This document shows, in pieces, positions 16,600 through 24,986 of a DNA stretch of 50,603 bases (positions within the stretch are counted from its first letter, which is position 1; each line of letters opens with the position of its first letter). Source of the DNA: Cyanobacteria bacterium M_surface_10_m2_119 (GTDB lineage Bacteria > Cyanobacteriota > Cyanobacteriia > PCC-6307 > Cyanobiaceae); contig VGPU01000001.1 of NCBI GenBank assembly GCA_016882525.1, positions 141,378 to 191,980 of the forward strand, in the 5' to 3' direction. A program made the translations under genes and the position numbers. The notes under the pieces were generated by a model that was not told where the DNA came from, searched no databases, and worked only from the letters and a program-made list of their open reading frames with translations.

Positions 16600-17421
16600 T
16601 CAGGCCCCCATGGCGCCGTAGCGACGCACGCCGGCACGCCAGAGCAGGGACAGCAGGGGGAGCAACACGGCAATCCAGAGGGCCATGGCCAGGAAGCCAC
16701 CGACCACGGTGAACCCACCCTCCACCGGTAGCGGATCCCCGCTGAGGAGCTGGGCCGGAAAGGCGATCAGGTAGGGGAAGGGCGTCTTCAGGGCAAGGCG
16801 GGCCAGGCCTGGAGGGAAGGCCTGCAGGGGTGCCACCAGCCCGGAGAGAAACAGGGTGGGGATCATCAACAGGCGCTCGAGGGCCGTGGCCCGCTCGCTC
16901 CAGAAACAGAGGCAGGCGATCAGGCTCTGGAGCAGGAAGTTGATGGCAAAGGCCAGGCCCACCGCCAGCACCCCGAGCAGCAGCCTGGGCGGGCTTGGAA
17001 ACGCCAGGGCGGCGGGTTGAAGCAGGAAGAAGGTCGCGATGATCAGCATCACGAAGGGCAGTCGGGTGGCCTGCTCGGCCTGGTGTGCCGCCACATAGCG
17101 CCAGAGGGGATGCAGCGGCTGCAGGAGATAGGGGGAGAGACGCCCCTGGATGGTGTCCTCCTCGAATTGCCACACCACCCACACCACCGTGAACTGGCGC
17201 ACCACGAAGGCACTGAGGAAGTAGCGCCCGAGCATCGGCCCATCGAGACCCAGCCCAGGCAGGGGAGCCGACTGCCAGATCGCCAGCATGATGAACGGCA
17301 CCACCCCGGAGAGGGCCCACAGGGCGATTTCAGCCCGGTATTCCGCCATGTAGGCGAACTGCACACTCCAGAGCACCGCATGGCGACGGGCCCGTCCCAG
17401 CACGTGCATCGTCCAGGTCAT
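16600..17421 (-). CDS. ABC-2 type exporter permease (first subunit)
   Basis: A 273-residue membrane permease with about six transmembrane segments (for example LLLGVLAVGLAFAINFLLQ and GFLAMALWIAVLLPLLSLL). The cytosolic element VVWQFEEDTIQGRLSPYLLQ corresponds to the equivalent stretch of the second permease. Its ATG overlaps the ATPase stop by 4 nt, a sign of translational coupling. Together with the ATPase and second permease this resembles the three-gene ABC-2 exporters of many cyanobacteria, whose substrates are undefined. Confidence 0.87.
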   Translation of the reverse strand: MTWTMHVLGRARRHAVLWSVQFAYMAEYRAEIALWALSGVVPFIMLAIWQSAPLPGLGLDGPMLGRYFLSAFVVRQFTVVWVVWQFEEDTIQGRLSPYLLQPLHPLWRYVAAHQAEQATRLPFVMLIIATFFLLQPAALAFPSPPRLLLGVLAVGLAFAINFLLQSLIACLCFWSERATALERLLMIPTLFLSGLVAPLQAFPPGLARLALKTPFPYLIAFPAQLLSGDPLPVEGGFTVVGGFLAMALWIAVLLPLLSLLWRAGVRRYGAMGA

Positions 17422-18413
17422 GCCGGGGGCTCCTCCAGAAATCCCTGCTGGAAGAGGCGGCCGATCAGCTCCTCGATCGGCGGCTCATTCACCTCCAGAT
17501 CAAGCACAGGGAGATCAGCCAGGAGACGGTTGAGGCAGGCGGGCACCCTGTCGCGACCGATCAACAGCCAGGCTGCCGCGCCATCGAGCCGCTCCACCTC
17601 GCCATACGGAGCCAGCCGCTCGGCCGGGACCGGCTCCGCCAGTTCAAGACGCACCTGGCGCCAGGGAGCCAATCGTTCGCGCAGGGTATCCAGCCCACCG
17701 TCGTAGAAGAGGGCGCCCTGGTGGATGAGCAGAACACGTGGACAGAGGGCGGTGATGTCAGCCATGTAGTGGCTGGTGAGCAGCACCGTGGCACCGGTGC
17801 GCTGGTTGTAGTCGGCCAGGAAACGGCGCACCCGTGCCTGGGCATTGACATCGAGGCCGAGGGTGGGCTCATCGAGGAACAGCACGCGCGGGCGGTGGAG
17901 AAGGGCCGCCATCAGTTCGGCCTTCATCCGCTGCCCCAGCGAGAGCTTGCGCACGGGTCGGGTGAGTTCCTCTCCCAGCTCGAGCATGTCGGCCAGCTCG
18001 GCGATGCGGCGGCGCGCCTCGCTGTCGTCGATGCCGTAGACCGCCGCATTCACCCGCAGGGAATCCAGGGGAGGCAGATCCCAGATCAGTTGCTGTTTCT
18101 GCCCCATCACCAGGGTGATGGCCTCGAGGAAGCGGCGCTGGCGGCGCCAGGGCTGGCAGCCTGCCACCTCCAGCACGCCGCCCGTGGGATGGATCAGACC
18201 ACTCAGCAGTTTGAGGGTCGTGGTCTTGCCTGCCCCGTTGCCCCCGAGAAAGCCCACCACCTCACCGGGCTCGATCTGGAAGCTCACCTGGCGGACGGCC
18301 TCGACGTCCTGCCACCGGCGCCGCAACAGATGACGGAGGGTGCCGGCCAGCCCAGGGTCCTTGGCCGCCACGCGGAACGATTTACGCAGGCCCTGCGCCG
18401 TGACGATCGCCAT
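17418..18413 (-). CDS. ABC-2 type exporter ATPase
   Basis: A 331-residue ABC ATPase. Walker A is GGNGAGKTT, the Q-loop is at VMGQKQQLIW, the signature is the variant KLSLGQRMKAEL, and Walker B is VLFLDEPTLGLD; the H-loop His is in LLTSHYMADI. The C-terminal ~75 residues form an extra domain of the type seen in drug/polysaccharide ABC-2 ATPases. It heads the minus-strand operon ATPase-permease-permease-zinc ribbon-csaB and is divergent from the DUF2499 gene. The context suggests an envelope component as cargo, but that is inference. Confidence 0.92.
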   Translation of the reverse strand: MAIVTAQGLRKSFRVAAKDPGLAGTLRHLLRRRWQDVEAVRQVSFQIEPGEVVGFLGGNGAGKTTTLKLLSGLIHPTGGVLEVAGCQPWRRQRRFLEAITLVMGQKQQLIWDLPPLDSLRVNAAVYGIDDSEARRRIAELADMLELGEELTRPVRKLSLGQRMKAELMAALLHRPRVLFLDEPTLGLDVNAQARVRRFLADYNQRTGATVLLTSHYMADITALCPRVLLIHQGALFYDGGLDTLRERLAPWRQVRLELAEPVPAERLAPYGEVERLDGAAAWLLIGRDRVPACLNRLLADLPVLDLEVNEPPIEELIGRLFQQGFLEEPPA

Positions 18414-18471
18414 GGCCGCAGCCTATCGGCCACGGCCATGCTCCATAGAGTGCGCCCAGCTGTCGCAGCCC

Positions 18472-18789
18472 ATGCACGCCCTCTCGTTGCCCACCTGGTG
18501 GATTCACATCACCTCGGTGCTGGAGTGGGTGGTGGCCATGGCGGCTGTGATGCGCCTGGGCCGCCGGCGCGGCGAGCCCGGCTGGCGCTGGCTCGCCCTC
18601 GCCATGCTCCCGGCCCTGGTGAGTGCCATGTGCGCCTGCACCTGGCATCTCTTCGACAACGCCACCAGCCTCAAGGGGCTGGTGGTGCTCCAGGCGGCGC
18701 TCACCACCGCGGGCAACGGCGCCCTGGCCCTGGCGGCCTGGCGGCTCCTCAAGAATCAACAGCGTGGGGAGGAAGCCGCCCGTGGCTGA
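18472..18789 (+). CDS. DUF2499 (Ycf49-like) membrane protein
   Basis: A 105-residue membrane protein starting MHALSLPTWWIHITSVLEW, the signature start of DUF2499, a family restricted to cyanobacteria and plastids (Ycf49-like). About three hydrophobic segments are visible. Function unknown; probably thylakoid. The open frame extends upstream, but the ATG at 18472 matches the family start. Its stop overlaps the GTG start of the DUF3593 gene, and these two families commonly sit side by side. Confidence 0.87.
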   Translation: MHALSLPTWWIHITSVLEWVVAMAAVMRLGRRRGEPGWRWLALAMLPALVSAMCACTWHLFDNATSLKGLVVLQAALTTAGNGALALAAWRLLKNQQRGEEAARG

Positions 18790-19159
18790 TGTCTCAACCG
18801 GGCTGTCTGGCCTGGGGCTGCTGGCCCGGCTGGCGACGATCGATCCGGCCCCCTTCTTCGTGCTCTCCCTGCTCCCCTACCTGGCCTTCCTCTGGTGGGC
18901 CGGGCGGGTGAAGGCCTTTCCGCGCCTGGCCCTGCGGGGGTTTCAGCTCACCTTGCTGTTTGTGGCCGTGACCATCGCCGCCTCGATCGTGGCGCTGCAG
19001 ACCAGCGGCAAGCAGCTGGCCGATGTGGATGGGCTCCACGGTGGCGCGGAAGCCTTCCTCACCCTGGCCAATCTCCTCGTGGCCCTCGGTTTCAGCCAGG
19101 CCGCCCGTCAGCACTTGCCGCCCGAGAGCACCAGCGCCGATCCGATGAACAAGTCTTAA
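18782..19159 (+). CDS. DUF3593 membrane protein
   Basis: A ~125-residue protein with three hydrophobic segments, starting at GTG 18782, which overlaps the end of the DUF2499 gene by 8 nt. IDPAPFFVLSLLPYLAFLWW is characteristic of DUF3593, found in cyanobacteria and plants. Function unknown. Coupled translation with DUF2499 suggests the two membrane proteins work together. Confidence 0.87.
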   Translation: MADVSTGLSGLGLLARLATIDPAPFFVLSLLPYLAFLWWAGRVKAFPRLALRGFQLTLLFVAVTIAASIVALQTSGKQLADVDGLHGGAEAFLTLANLLVALGFSQAARQHLPPESTSADPMNKS

Positions 19160-19181
19160 GGAGTGGGGAACGGGCCGGAGC

Positions 19182-19200
19182 CGCCCCGGAAGATGGGGCG
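19182..19200 (+). promoter_or_regulatory. Hairpin in the psaK 5' region
   Basis: CGCCCC (19182-19187) and GGGGCG (19195-19200) form a perfect 6-bp GC stem with a 7-nt loop, ending 14 nt before the psaK ATG. It could influence ribosome access or simply be a transcript-end structure of the upstream DUF3593 gene; it is too short of T residues for a terminator. Confidence 0.4.
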
Positions 19201-19214
19201 TCGGCTTGTGCTTC

Positions 19215-19484
19215 ATGATCGCGCCTCTTCTGGCCCTGCCTCTGGCTGTGGCCCCCGCCACGATTACCTGGTCGCCCAAGGTGGCCCTGGTGATGATCGT
19301 CTGCAATGTGATCGCCATAGCCATCGGCAAGGCCACGATCAAGCAACCCAATGTGGGTCTGCAGCTCCCCAGTGCAGCCATGTTCGGTGGCCTCAGCCAC
19401 GGGGCGATGCTGGGCACCCTCAGCCTGGGCCACATCCTGGGCATCGGTGCGATCCTGGGACTGGCCTCCCGCGGGGTGGTCTGA
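19215..19484 (+). CDS. psaK: Photosystem I subunit PsaK
   Basis: An 89-residue thylakoid membrane protein with two transmembrane helices. WSPKVALVMIVCNVIAIAIG and TIKQPNVG followed by LPSAAMFGGLSHGAMLGTLS are the PsaK signature. PsaK binds at the periphery of photosystem I, and in cyanobacteria its isoforms are linked to state transitions and light acclimation. I take ATG 19215; a TTG three codons upstream is also in frame. A strong terminator follows 23 nt after the stop, so the gene appears monocistronic or the end of a short unit. Confidence 0.95.
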   Translation: MIAPLLALPLAVAPATITWSPKVALVMIVCNVIAIAIGKATIKQPNVGLQLPSAAMFGGLSHGAMLGTLSLGHILGIGAILGLASRGVV

Positions 19485-19507
19485 ACCCTCAGCCTTATGA
19501 CGCCTCA

Positions 19508-19544
19508 GGGGGCCCAACGGATCGGTGTCCGTTGGGCCCCCTTT
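19508..19544 (+). terminator. Terminator after psaK
   Basis: A perfect 14-bp stem (GGGGGCCCAACGGA / TCCGTTGGGCCCCC) with a 6-nt loop is followed by a short T run (19542-19544). It lies between the convergent psaK and dxs genes; T residues are on the psaK side only. Confidence 0.82.
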
Positions 19545-19627
19545 CCGTGCTTCCGGTTCAGCTCAGCCCCGTGGGCTGATGGCTGTGATCCCGCGGCAAT
19601 GAGGGATGATGCAGGCCTGAATGCCGC

Positions 19628-21559
19628 TCAGACCCCCAGGGGCTGCTGGACCGTCTCAGCCGCCAGCTGGGGGCTGGCGAGCGGAAAACGTTCCAGGATG
19701 CGCTCACTCATCTGGGGAGGTGTGAGGCCCAGCACCTGCTTGCTCTGGTCGGGGCTGGCGTGGTCGACGAGCACATCGGGGATCCCCAGGCGCAACACGG
19801 GAACGAGCACATCGCGGTCATTGAGGGTTTCAACCACGGCCGCACCGAAACCACCAGCGAGGCACCCCTCTTCCATGGTCACCACCCGGCCGATGCGACG
19901 CGCCATCGGCACGATCAAGGCTTCATCCAGGGGGCGAAGGAAACGGGCATTGATCACTGCCGCCCGCACGCCCCGCTCCTGGAGCAGGCCAGCGGTGGCC
20001 AGGGCGGGGTAGACCATCGCTCCGTAGGCCACGATCAGCAGGTCGTCGCCATCGGTGAGCAGTTCTCCGCGACCCACCTGGAGTGGTTCCCAGCCCTCCT
20101 CCATCAACGGCACCCCCTCTCCCTCGCCACGGGGAATGCGCAGGGCACAGGGGCCGTCATGGTGGATCGCCGTCACCATCATGCGCTGGAGCTCGGCCTC
20201 ATCCTTCGGTGCCATCACCGTGAAGTTGGGCACACAGCGCAGGTAGCTGATGTCGTATTGCCCCTGATGGGTCGGGCCGTCGGCACCGACGATGCCGGCA
20301 CGGTCCATCACAAAGGTGACGGGCAGGTTCTGAATGCCCACATCGTGGATCAGCTGGTCGTAGGCCCGCTGCAGGAACGTGCTGTAGATGGCGCAAACCG
20401 GCCGAAGGCCCTCACAGGCCATGCCGGCGGCCATGGTCACGGCATGCTGCTCGGCGATGCCCACATCGAAGTATTGCTGGGGCCTGGCCTTCTCCAGCAG
20501 GTCGAGACCCGTGCCAGTGGCCATGGCGGCGGTGATGCCCACCACCCGTGGATCCTGCTCACAGAGCTTCACCAGCGTCTGGCCGAAGACCTTGCTGTAG
20601 CTGGGGGGTTTGGGCTTGCTGGAGGGATAGGCCTTGCCGGTGGCGAGGTCGAAGGCACTCTGGGCGTGGTAACCCACCTGGTCGGCCTCGGCATAGGGAT
20701 AGCCCTTGCCCTTGGTGGTCGCCACGTGCACCAGCACCGGCCCCTCATGGGCATGGGCCTGCTGGAAGACCCGCACCATGCCGGCGATGTCGTGACCATC
20801 CACCGGGCCCATGTAGGTGAAGCCCAGCTCTTCGAACACTGCCCCCAGCTTGGGTACGGCCAGGCGCTTCATGCTCTCCTTGAGGTTCTTCAGCTCGGTG
20901 GGCAGCTCCCCATGCATGAAGGGCAGGTGCTTGATCGCCTCCTCGGCGTTGTCCTGCAGGAACTGCAGCGGCTTGCTGTGCCGCATGCGGTTGAGATGGG
21001 TGCTGAGCGCGCCCACGGGCGGGCTGATCGACATGTCGTTGTCGTTGAGCACCACCAGCAGGCGGGTCTTCGGCAGGTGCCCGGCGTGGTTGATCGCCTC
21101 CAGGGCCATGCCACCGGTGAGGGCACCGTCGCCGATCACGGCGACGCACTTGAAGTCTTCACCCCGTTGATCGCGGGCCAGGGCCATGCCCAGGGCCGCT
21201 GAGATCGACGTGCTGGCGTGGCCGGCACCGAAGTGGTCGAAGGGGCTCTCACAACGCTTCAGGTAGCCGGCCACCCCGCCCTGCTGGCGCAGGGTGTCGA
21301 AATCGTTGTAGCGGCCCGTGATCAGCTTGTGGGGGTAGGCCTGGTGACCCACGTCCCACACAACCTTGTCGTGGTCGAGATCGAGAGTCTGATAGAGGGC
21401 CAGGGTGAGCTCCACCACCCCCAGCCCCGGTCCGAGATGGCCACCGCTGGTGCTCACCACCTCTAGGTGCCGTTCCCGGATCTGGCGGGCAATGCCTTCG
21501 AGCTCGGCAATGCTGAGGCCGTGCAGCTGATTCGGGTGACTCAGCTCGCGGAGATGCAT
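19628..21559 (-). CDS. dxs: 1-deoxy-D-xylulose-5-phosphate synthase
   Basis: A 643-residue thiamine-diphosphate enzyme that condenses pyruvate and glyceraldehyde 3-phosphate, the first step of the MEP isoprenoid pathway feeding carotenoids, phytol and quinones. Visible motifs: [17 protein letters not shown], the ThDP-binding [18 protein letters not shown], the central [17 protein letters not shown] with the catalytic Glu, and [14 protein letters not shown]. The open frame continues 263 codons upstream across ilvA, but [12 protein letters not shown] at 21559 is the normal start. Divergent from ilvA. Confidence 0.97.
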   Translation of the reverse strand: MHLRELSHPNQLHGLSIAELEGIARQIRERHLEVVSTSGGHLGPGLGVVELTLALYQTLDLDHDKVVWDVGHQAYPHKLITGRYNDFDTLRQQGGVAGYLKRCESPFDHFGAGHASTSISAALGMALARDQRGEDFKCVAVIGDGALTGGMALEAINHAGHLPKTRLLVVLNDNDMSISPPVGALSTHLNRMRHSKPLQFLQDNAEEAIKHLPFMHGELPTELKNLKESMKRLAVPKLGAVFEELGFTYMGPVDGHDIAGMVRVFQQAHAHEGPVLVHVATTKGKGYPYAEADQVGYHAQSAFDLATGKAYPSSKPKPPSYSKVFGQTLVKLCEQDPRVVGITAAMATGTGLDLLEKARPQQYFDVGIAEQHAVTMAAGMACEGLRPVCAIYSTFLQRAYDQLIHDVGIQNLPVTFVMDRAGIVGADGPTHQGQYDISYLRCVPNFTVMAPKDEAELQRMMVTAIHHDGPCALRIPRGEGEGVPLMEEGWEPLQVGRGELLTDGDDLLIVAYGAMVYPALATAGLLQERGVRAAVINARFLRPLDEALIVPMARRIGRVVTMEEGCLAGGFGAAVVETLNDRDVLVPVLRLGIPDVLVDHASPDQSKQVLGLTPPQMSERILERFPLASPQLAAETVQQPLGV

Positions 21560-21631
21560 CACGACCCTTGAAGTGGCGTGCAATCTAGGCCTTGCGATCC
21601 TCCCGCTGGTGCCGATTGCGACACTGGGAGC

Positions 21632-23182
21632 ATGAGCGACTACCTGCAACGGATCCTGCGGGCGCGGGTCTACGACGTGGCGATCGAATCGCCCCTCGAT
21701 CCGGCGCCCAACCTCTCGGCCCGGCTGGGCAACACCGTGCTGCTCAAGCGGGAGGACCTGCAGCCGGTGTTCAGCTTCAAGCTGCGGGGGGCCTACAACA
21801 AGATGGCTGGCCTCTCGACAGCTGAGCTGGAGAGGGGGGTGATCGCGGCCAGTGCGGGAAACCACGCCCAGGGTGTGGCGCTGGCAGGCCAGAAGCTGGG
21901 CTGTCGGGCCGTGATCGTGATGCCGGTCACCACACCGGAGATGAAGGTGAAAGCGGTGGCAGCGCGGGGAGCCGAGGTGGTGCTGCATGGCGACACCTAC
22001 GACGCGGCCTGCGCCGAGGCGACCCGGTTGGCCAGTGAGCGCGGACTCACCTTCATCCACCCGTTCGACGACCCGGAGGTGATCGCGGGCCAGGGCACGA
22101 TCGGCATGGAGATCCTCCGCCAGTGCTCCAGTACCCCGGAGGTGATCTACCTGGCCGTGGGGGGTGGCGGCCTGATCACCGGCGTGGCGGCATTCGTGAA
22201 GAGCGTCTGGCCCCAGGTGGAGATCGTGGGGGTCGAACCGGTGGACGCGGACGCCATGGCCCGCTCCCTGGCGGCTGGAGAGCGAGTGCGTCTCGAGCAG
22301 GTGGGCCTGTTCGCCGATGGGGTGGCGGTGCGGCAGGTGGGGGAGCACACCTTCGCCCTGGCCCAGCGCTATGTGGACCGCATGGTGACGGTGGACACCG
22401 ACGCCATCTGTGCCGCGATCAAGGACGTGTTCGAGGACACCCGCTCGATCCTGGAGCCTGCCGGCGCCCTGGCGGTGGCGGGGATGAAGGCGGATGTGGC
22501 CGCCCGGGGACTGCAGGGGCAGACCCTGGTGGCGGTGGCCTGCGGCGCCAACATGAACTTCGACCGGCTGCGCTTCGTGGCCGAGCGCACCGAGATCGGC
22601 GAGGACCGCGAGGCGATGCTGGCGGTGGAGATCCCGGAGCGGCCAGGCAGCCTACGGGAGTTCTGCACCCTGCTGGGTACCCGCAACCTCACCGAATTCA
22701 GCTATCGACTGGCCGACCCGCGCCGGGCCCACATCTTTGTGGGGGTGCAGACCAGTGGCAGCCGCGATGAGCAGGACCTGATCCACGACGTGCAGGCCGC
22801 CGGCTTCGCCTGCCTCGATCTCTCCAACGACGAGCTCTCGAAGCTGCACCTGCGCCACATGGTGGGTGGCCGCCTGCCCACCACTGCCCTGGCACCCGAC
22901 GTGCGGGAACTGCTCTATCGCTTTGAGTTTCCGGAGCGGCCGGGGGCGCTGATGCGCTTCCTCACCAGCCTGCACCCTAACTGGAACATCAGCATTTTTC
23001 ATTACCGCAACCACGGGGCTGACGTGGGCCGGATCGTGGTGGGCGTACAGGTTCCAGAGGCGGAGCAGCAGGGCTGGCAGGCCTTTCTCGACGGCCTGGG
23101 CTATCGCTGGGTGGATGAATCGGCCAATCCGGCCTATCAGCTGTTTCTTGGGGCCGTACCCGCCAACGAAGGCCTGCGTTAG
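21632..23182 (+). CDS. ilvA: Threonine ammonia-lyase (threonine deaminase), biosynthetic
   Basis: A 516-residue PLP enzyme that converts threonine to 2-oxobutanoate, the committed step to isoleucine. The PLP lysine is K50 in [11 protein letters not shown]; the phosphate-binding glycine loop is VGGGGLITG. Two C-terminal ACT-like regulatory repeats are present ([17 protein letters not shown] and [16 protein letters not shown]), as in feedback-regulated IlvA. I chose ATG 21632 ([17 protein letters not shown]), the usual start; the frame is open 18 codons further up. Confidence 0.96.
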   Translation: MSDYLQRILRARVYDVAIESPLDPAPNLSARLGNTVLLKREDLQPVFSFKLRGAYNKMAGLSTAELERGVIAASAGNHAQGVALAGQKLGCRAVIVMPVTTPEMKVKAVAARGAEVVLHGDTYDAACAEATRLASERGLTFIHPFDDPEVIAGQGTIGMEILRQCSSTPEVIYLAVGGGGLITGVAAFVKSVWPQVEIVGVEPVDADAMARSLAAGERVRLEQVGLFADGVAVRQVGEHTFALAQRYVDRMVTVDTDAICAAIKDVFEDTRSILEPAGALAVAGMKADVAARGLQGQTLVAVACGANMNFDRLRFVAERTEIGEDREAMLAVEIPERPGSLREFCTLLGTRNLTEFSYRLADPRRAHIFVGVQTSGSRDEQDLIHDVQAAGFACLDLSNDELSKLHLRHMVGGRLPTTALAPDVRELLYRFEFPERPGALMRFLTSLHPNWNISIFHYRNHGADVGRIVVGVQVPEAEQQGWQAFLDGLGYRWVDESANPAYQLFLGAVPANEGLR

Positions 23183-23212
23183 CTTGCGGCCGAAGGCTCA
23201 GGGGAGGGATCG

Positions 23213-23761
23213 ATGCCAGACGGCGAGGTCCAGTCCAGCGCGACCGTGGCCGCTGATCGAGCCCCCTGGGAGGCTGCCCAGGTCTCCCTGGCTGCCCGCC
23301 TGGAAGCCATCCTCTATCTCAAGGGCAAGCCCCTCAGCCTCGGCGATCTGGCCAGCCTGGCGGGAGAAGAGCGCGACGCGGTGGAGCTGGCCCTGATCAC
23401 CCTCATGGCCGATTACGCCCACCGGGACACGGCCCTCGAGATCCGCCAGGAGGGCAACCACTACAGCCTCCAGCTCCGCGACAGCCTGGCCGGCCTCGTG
23501 CAGAGCCTGCTGCCCGTGGATCTCTCCACCGCCGCCCTGCGCACCCTGGCGACCATCGCCCTGCGCAAGCGCATCCTGCAGTCGGATCTGGTGGATCTGC
23601 GCGGCTCGGGCGCCTACGACCACATCAAGGAGTTGCTGGCCCAGAACTTCATTGAGCGCCGCCGCCAGAGCGACGGCCGCTCCTTCTGGATCAGTCCGAG
23701 CGAGAAGTTCCACCGCACCTTCGCCGTGCGGCCCGATCTGGAGCCAGGGGAGGCTGCCTAA
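23213..23761 (+). CDS. scpB: Segregation and condensation protein B
   Basis: A 182-residue ScpB, the winged-helix partner of ScpA in the SMC chromosome-condensation complex. Motifs: LEAILYLKGKPLSLGDLA (first winged helix), LSTAALRTLATIALRKRILQ and RGSGAYDHIKELLAQNFI (second), near-diagnostic for ScpB. A good Shine-Dalgarno (GGAGGG) precedes the ATG. It lies between ilvA and yggT on the same strand. ScpA is not in the window. Confidence 0.93.
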   Translation: MPDGEVQSSATVAADRAPWEAAQVSLAARLEAILYLKGKPLSLGDLASLAGEERDAVELALITLMADYAHRDTALEIRQEGNHYSLQLRDSLAGLVQSLLPVDLSTAALRTLATIALRKRILQSDLVDLRGSGAYDHIKELLAQNFIERRRQSDGRSFWISPSEKFHRTFAVRPDLEPGEAA

Positions 23762-23785
23762 AGTGGCCTCACAATCCGGCACCCC

Positions 23786-24073
23786 ATGGAAGTTCTCGCC
23801 ACCCTGCTGAGCGTGCTGGCGCGCACGCTGGAGATCTATTCGCTGATCCTGCTGGTGCGGGTGCTGCTCAGCTGGTTCCCGAATCTGGACTGGGGGAATC
23901 CTCTGCTGGCGACGATGAGCTCGATCACTGACCCTTACCTCAATGCCTTCCGCGGCCTGATTCCGCCGATCGGGGGCCTGGATCTCTCGGCCATCCTGGC
24001 CTTCCTGGCCCTCAACCTCGGCCAGCAGGTGCTGGGGAGCGCCAGCATGAGCGTGATGGCCGGGCTCTACTGA
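23786..24073 (+). CDS. YggT family membrane protein
   Basis: A 95-residue protein with two hydrophobic segments (YSLILLVRVLLSWFP and ILAFLALNLGQQVLG) separated by the YggT loop TDPYLNAFRGLIPPIGGLDL. YggT/Ycf19/YlmG proteins are found in bacteria and plastids; the plastid members take part in nucleoid distribution and thylakoid biogenesis. Begins 24 nt after scpB. Confidence 0.9.
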   Translation: MEVLATLLSVLARTLEIYSLILLVRVLLSWFPNLDWGNPLLATMSSITDPYLNAFRGLIPPIGGLDLSAILAFLALNLGQQVLGSASMSVMAGLY

Positions 24074-24077
24074 TCGG

Positions 24078-24602
24078 CTAGCTCAATCCGTCGGCCAGGC
24101 TCTGCTCCAGGGGGAGCAGTTCATCCTCCTCACCGGCGCGGGTGCGAACCGGCGCGTTGAACCCCCGCGCCTTCACGTTGGTGAAACGCAGCGGTCCGGG
24201 GGTGCCGGCGGGAACCGACAGCCGAAGGGCAAAGGCGGAGCGGCCCGGGGGCACATCGCCGATGCCCCCCACCCGGGTGCGGTTCTGCAGCACCGGCTCG
24301 CCACTGGCATCGAGGATTCGGGCGAAGACATCCGCATCCACCACCGGGCGGCGACCCGGATTCTCGACCACCCCCCGCAAGGCATAACAGCTGGCTCCAC
24401 TGGGGCGGCGCAGCTCAGGCTGGGCAGCCACATCCTCGGCGGGGCAGGGCTCCAGGGACACCTCCGACACCCCCAGCTCCGCTGCCCAGGCCTGGGTAGG
24501 CAGGGCCAGGAGCACCACCAGCAGCAGGGGGACCAACCACCAGCTGGCAGGCCGCATTGGGAGCCCGGACCACCGCCCCCATCCCCCAGCCTTGACGGTC
24601 AT
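24078..24602 (-). CDS. Secreted or lipoprotein-like hypothetical protein
   Basis: A 174-residue exported protein. The hydrophobic core WWLVPLLLVVLLALPTQAWA ends in a signal-peptidase site (AWA|AE). The mature part is beta-rich with two cysteines (C53 and C72) and resembles a single immunoglobulin-like or FxLYD-like domain (LRGVVENPGRRPVVDADVFA), but I do not recognise the family firmly. Its ATG overlaps the TGA of the MazG gene (ATGA), suggesting translational coupling; a second ATG at 24557 would also keep the signal peptide. It is convergent with yggT, 4 nt away. Confidence 0.7.
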   Translation of the reverse strand: MTVKAGGWGRWSGLPMRPASWWLVPLLLVVLLALPTQAWAAELGVSEVSLEPCPAEDVAAQPELRRPSGASCYALRGVVENPGRRPVVDADVFARILDASGEPVLQNRTRVGGIGDVPPGRSAFALRLSVPAGTPGPLRFTNVKARGFNAPVRTRAGEEDELLPLEQSLADGLS

Positions 24603-24928
24603 CGGTGGTCTCCGCTGCCAGCGATCACGTTACGGGCGGCGCGGCTGGCGAGCTTGTCGAGATTGGCCTGAGCCACGGCCTCCAGCTCCAGCCCCAGCTC
24701 ACTCGCCAACTGGGCCACGTACCAGAGCACATCCCCCAGCTCGAGCTGCAGGGCATCGATCACCTCCGGGCTGAACGCCCCGCCACGATCCCGGATCACC
24801 TTCTTCACCTTGTCGGCCACCTCGCCGGCTTCACCGCACAGGCCCAGGGTGGGATAGATGGGATTGCTGCCGACGCCGGGATAGCGGGCCGTCTCCCGTG
24901 CCCGGCTCTGATAGGTGCTCAGGTCCAT
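24599..24928 (-). CDS. MazG-type nucleoside triphosphate pyrophosphohydrolase
   Basis: A 109-residue all-alpha NTP pyrophosphatase. The metal-binding EXXE...EXXD pattern is present: E33 and E36 in CGEAGEV, E63 and D66 in ELGDVL. Proteins of this size act on non-canonical or excess NTPs as house-cleaning enzymes; MazG itself can also lower ppGpp, but this short form lacks the second domain. The start MDLSTYQSRARETA is typical. The frame stays open through the divergent pyk gene. Overlaps the secreted-protein gene by 4 nt. Confidence 0.88.
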   Translation of the reverse strand: MDLSTYQSRARETARYPGVGSNPIYPTLGLCGEAGEVADKVKKVIRDRGGAFSPEVIDALQLELGDVLWYVAQLASELGLELEAVAQANLDKLASRAARNVIAGSGDHR

Positions 24929-24986
24929 GCCGGTCAACCCCTGGGAGAGGGCCGATGGTAGTTTCGGCCTCACCCATGGCGTGCCG

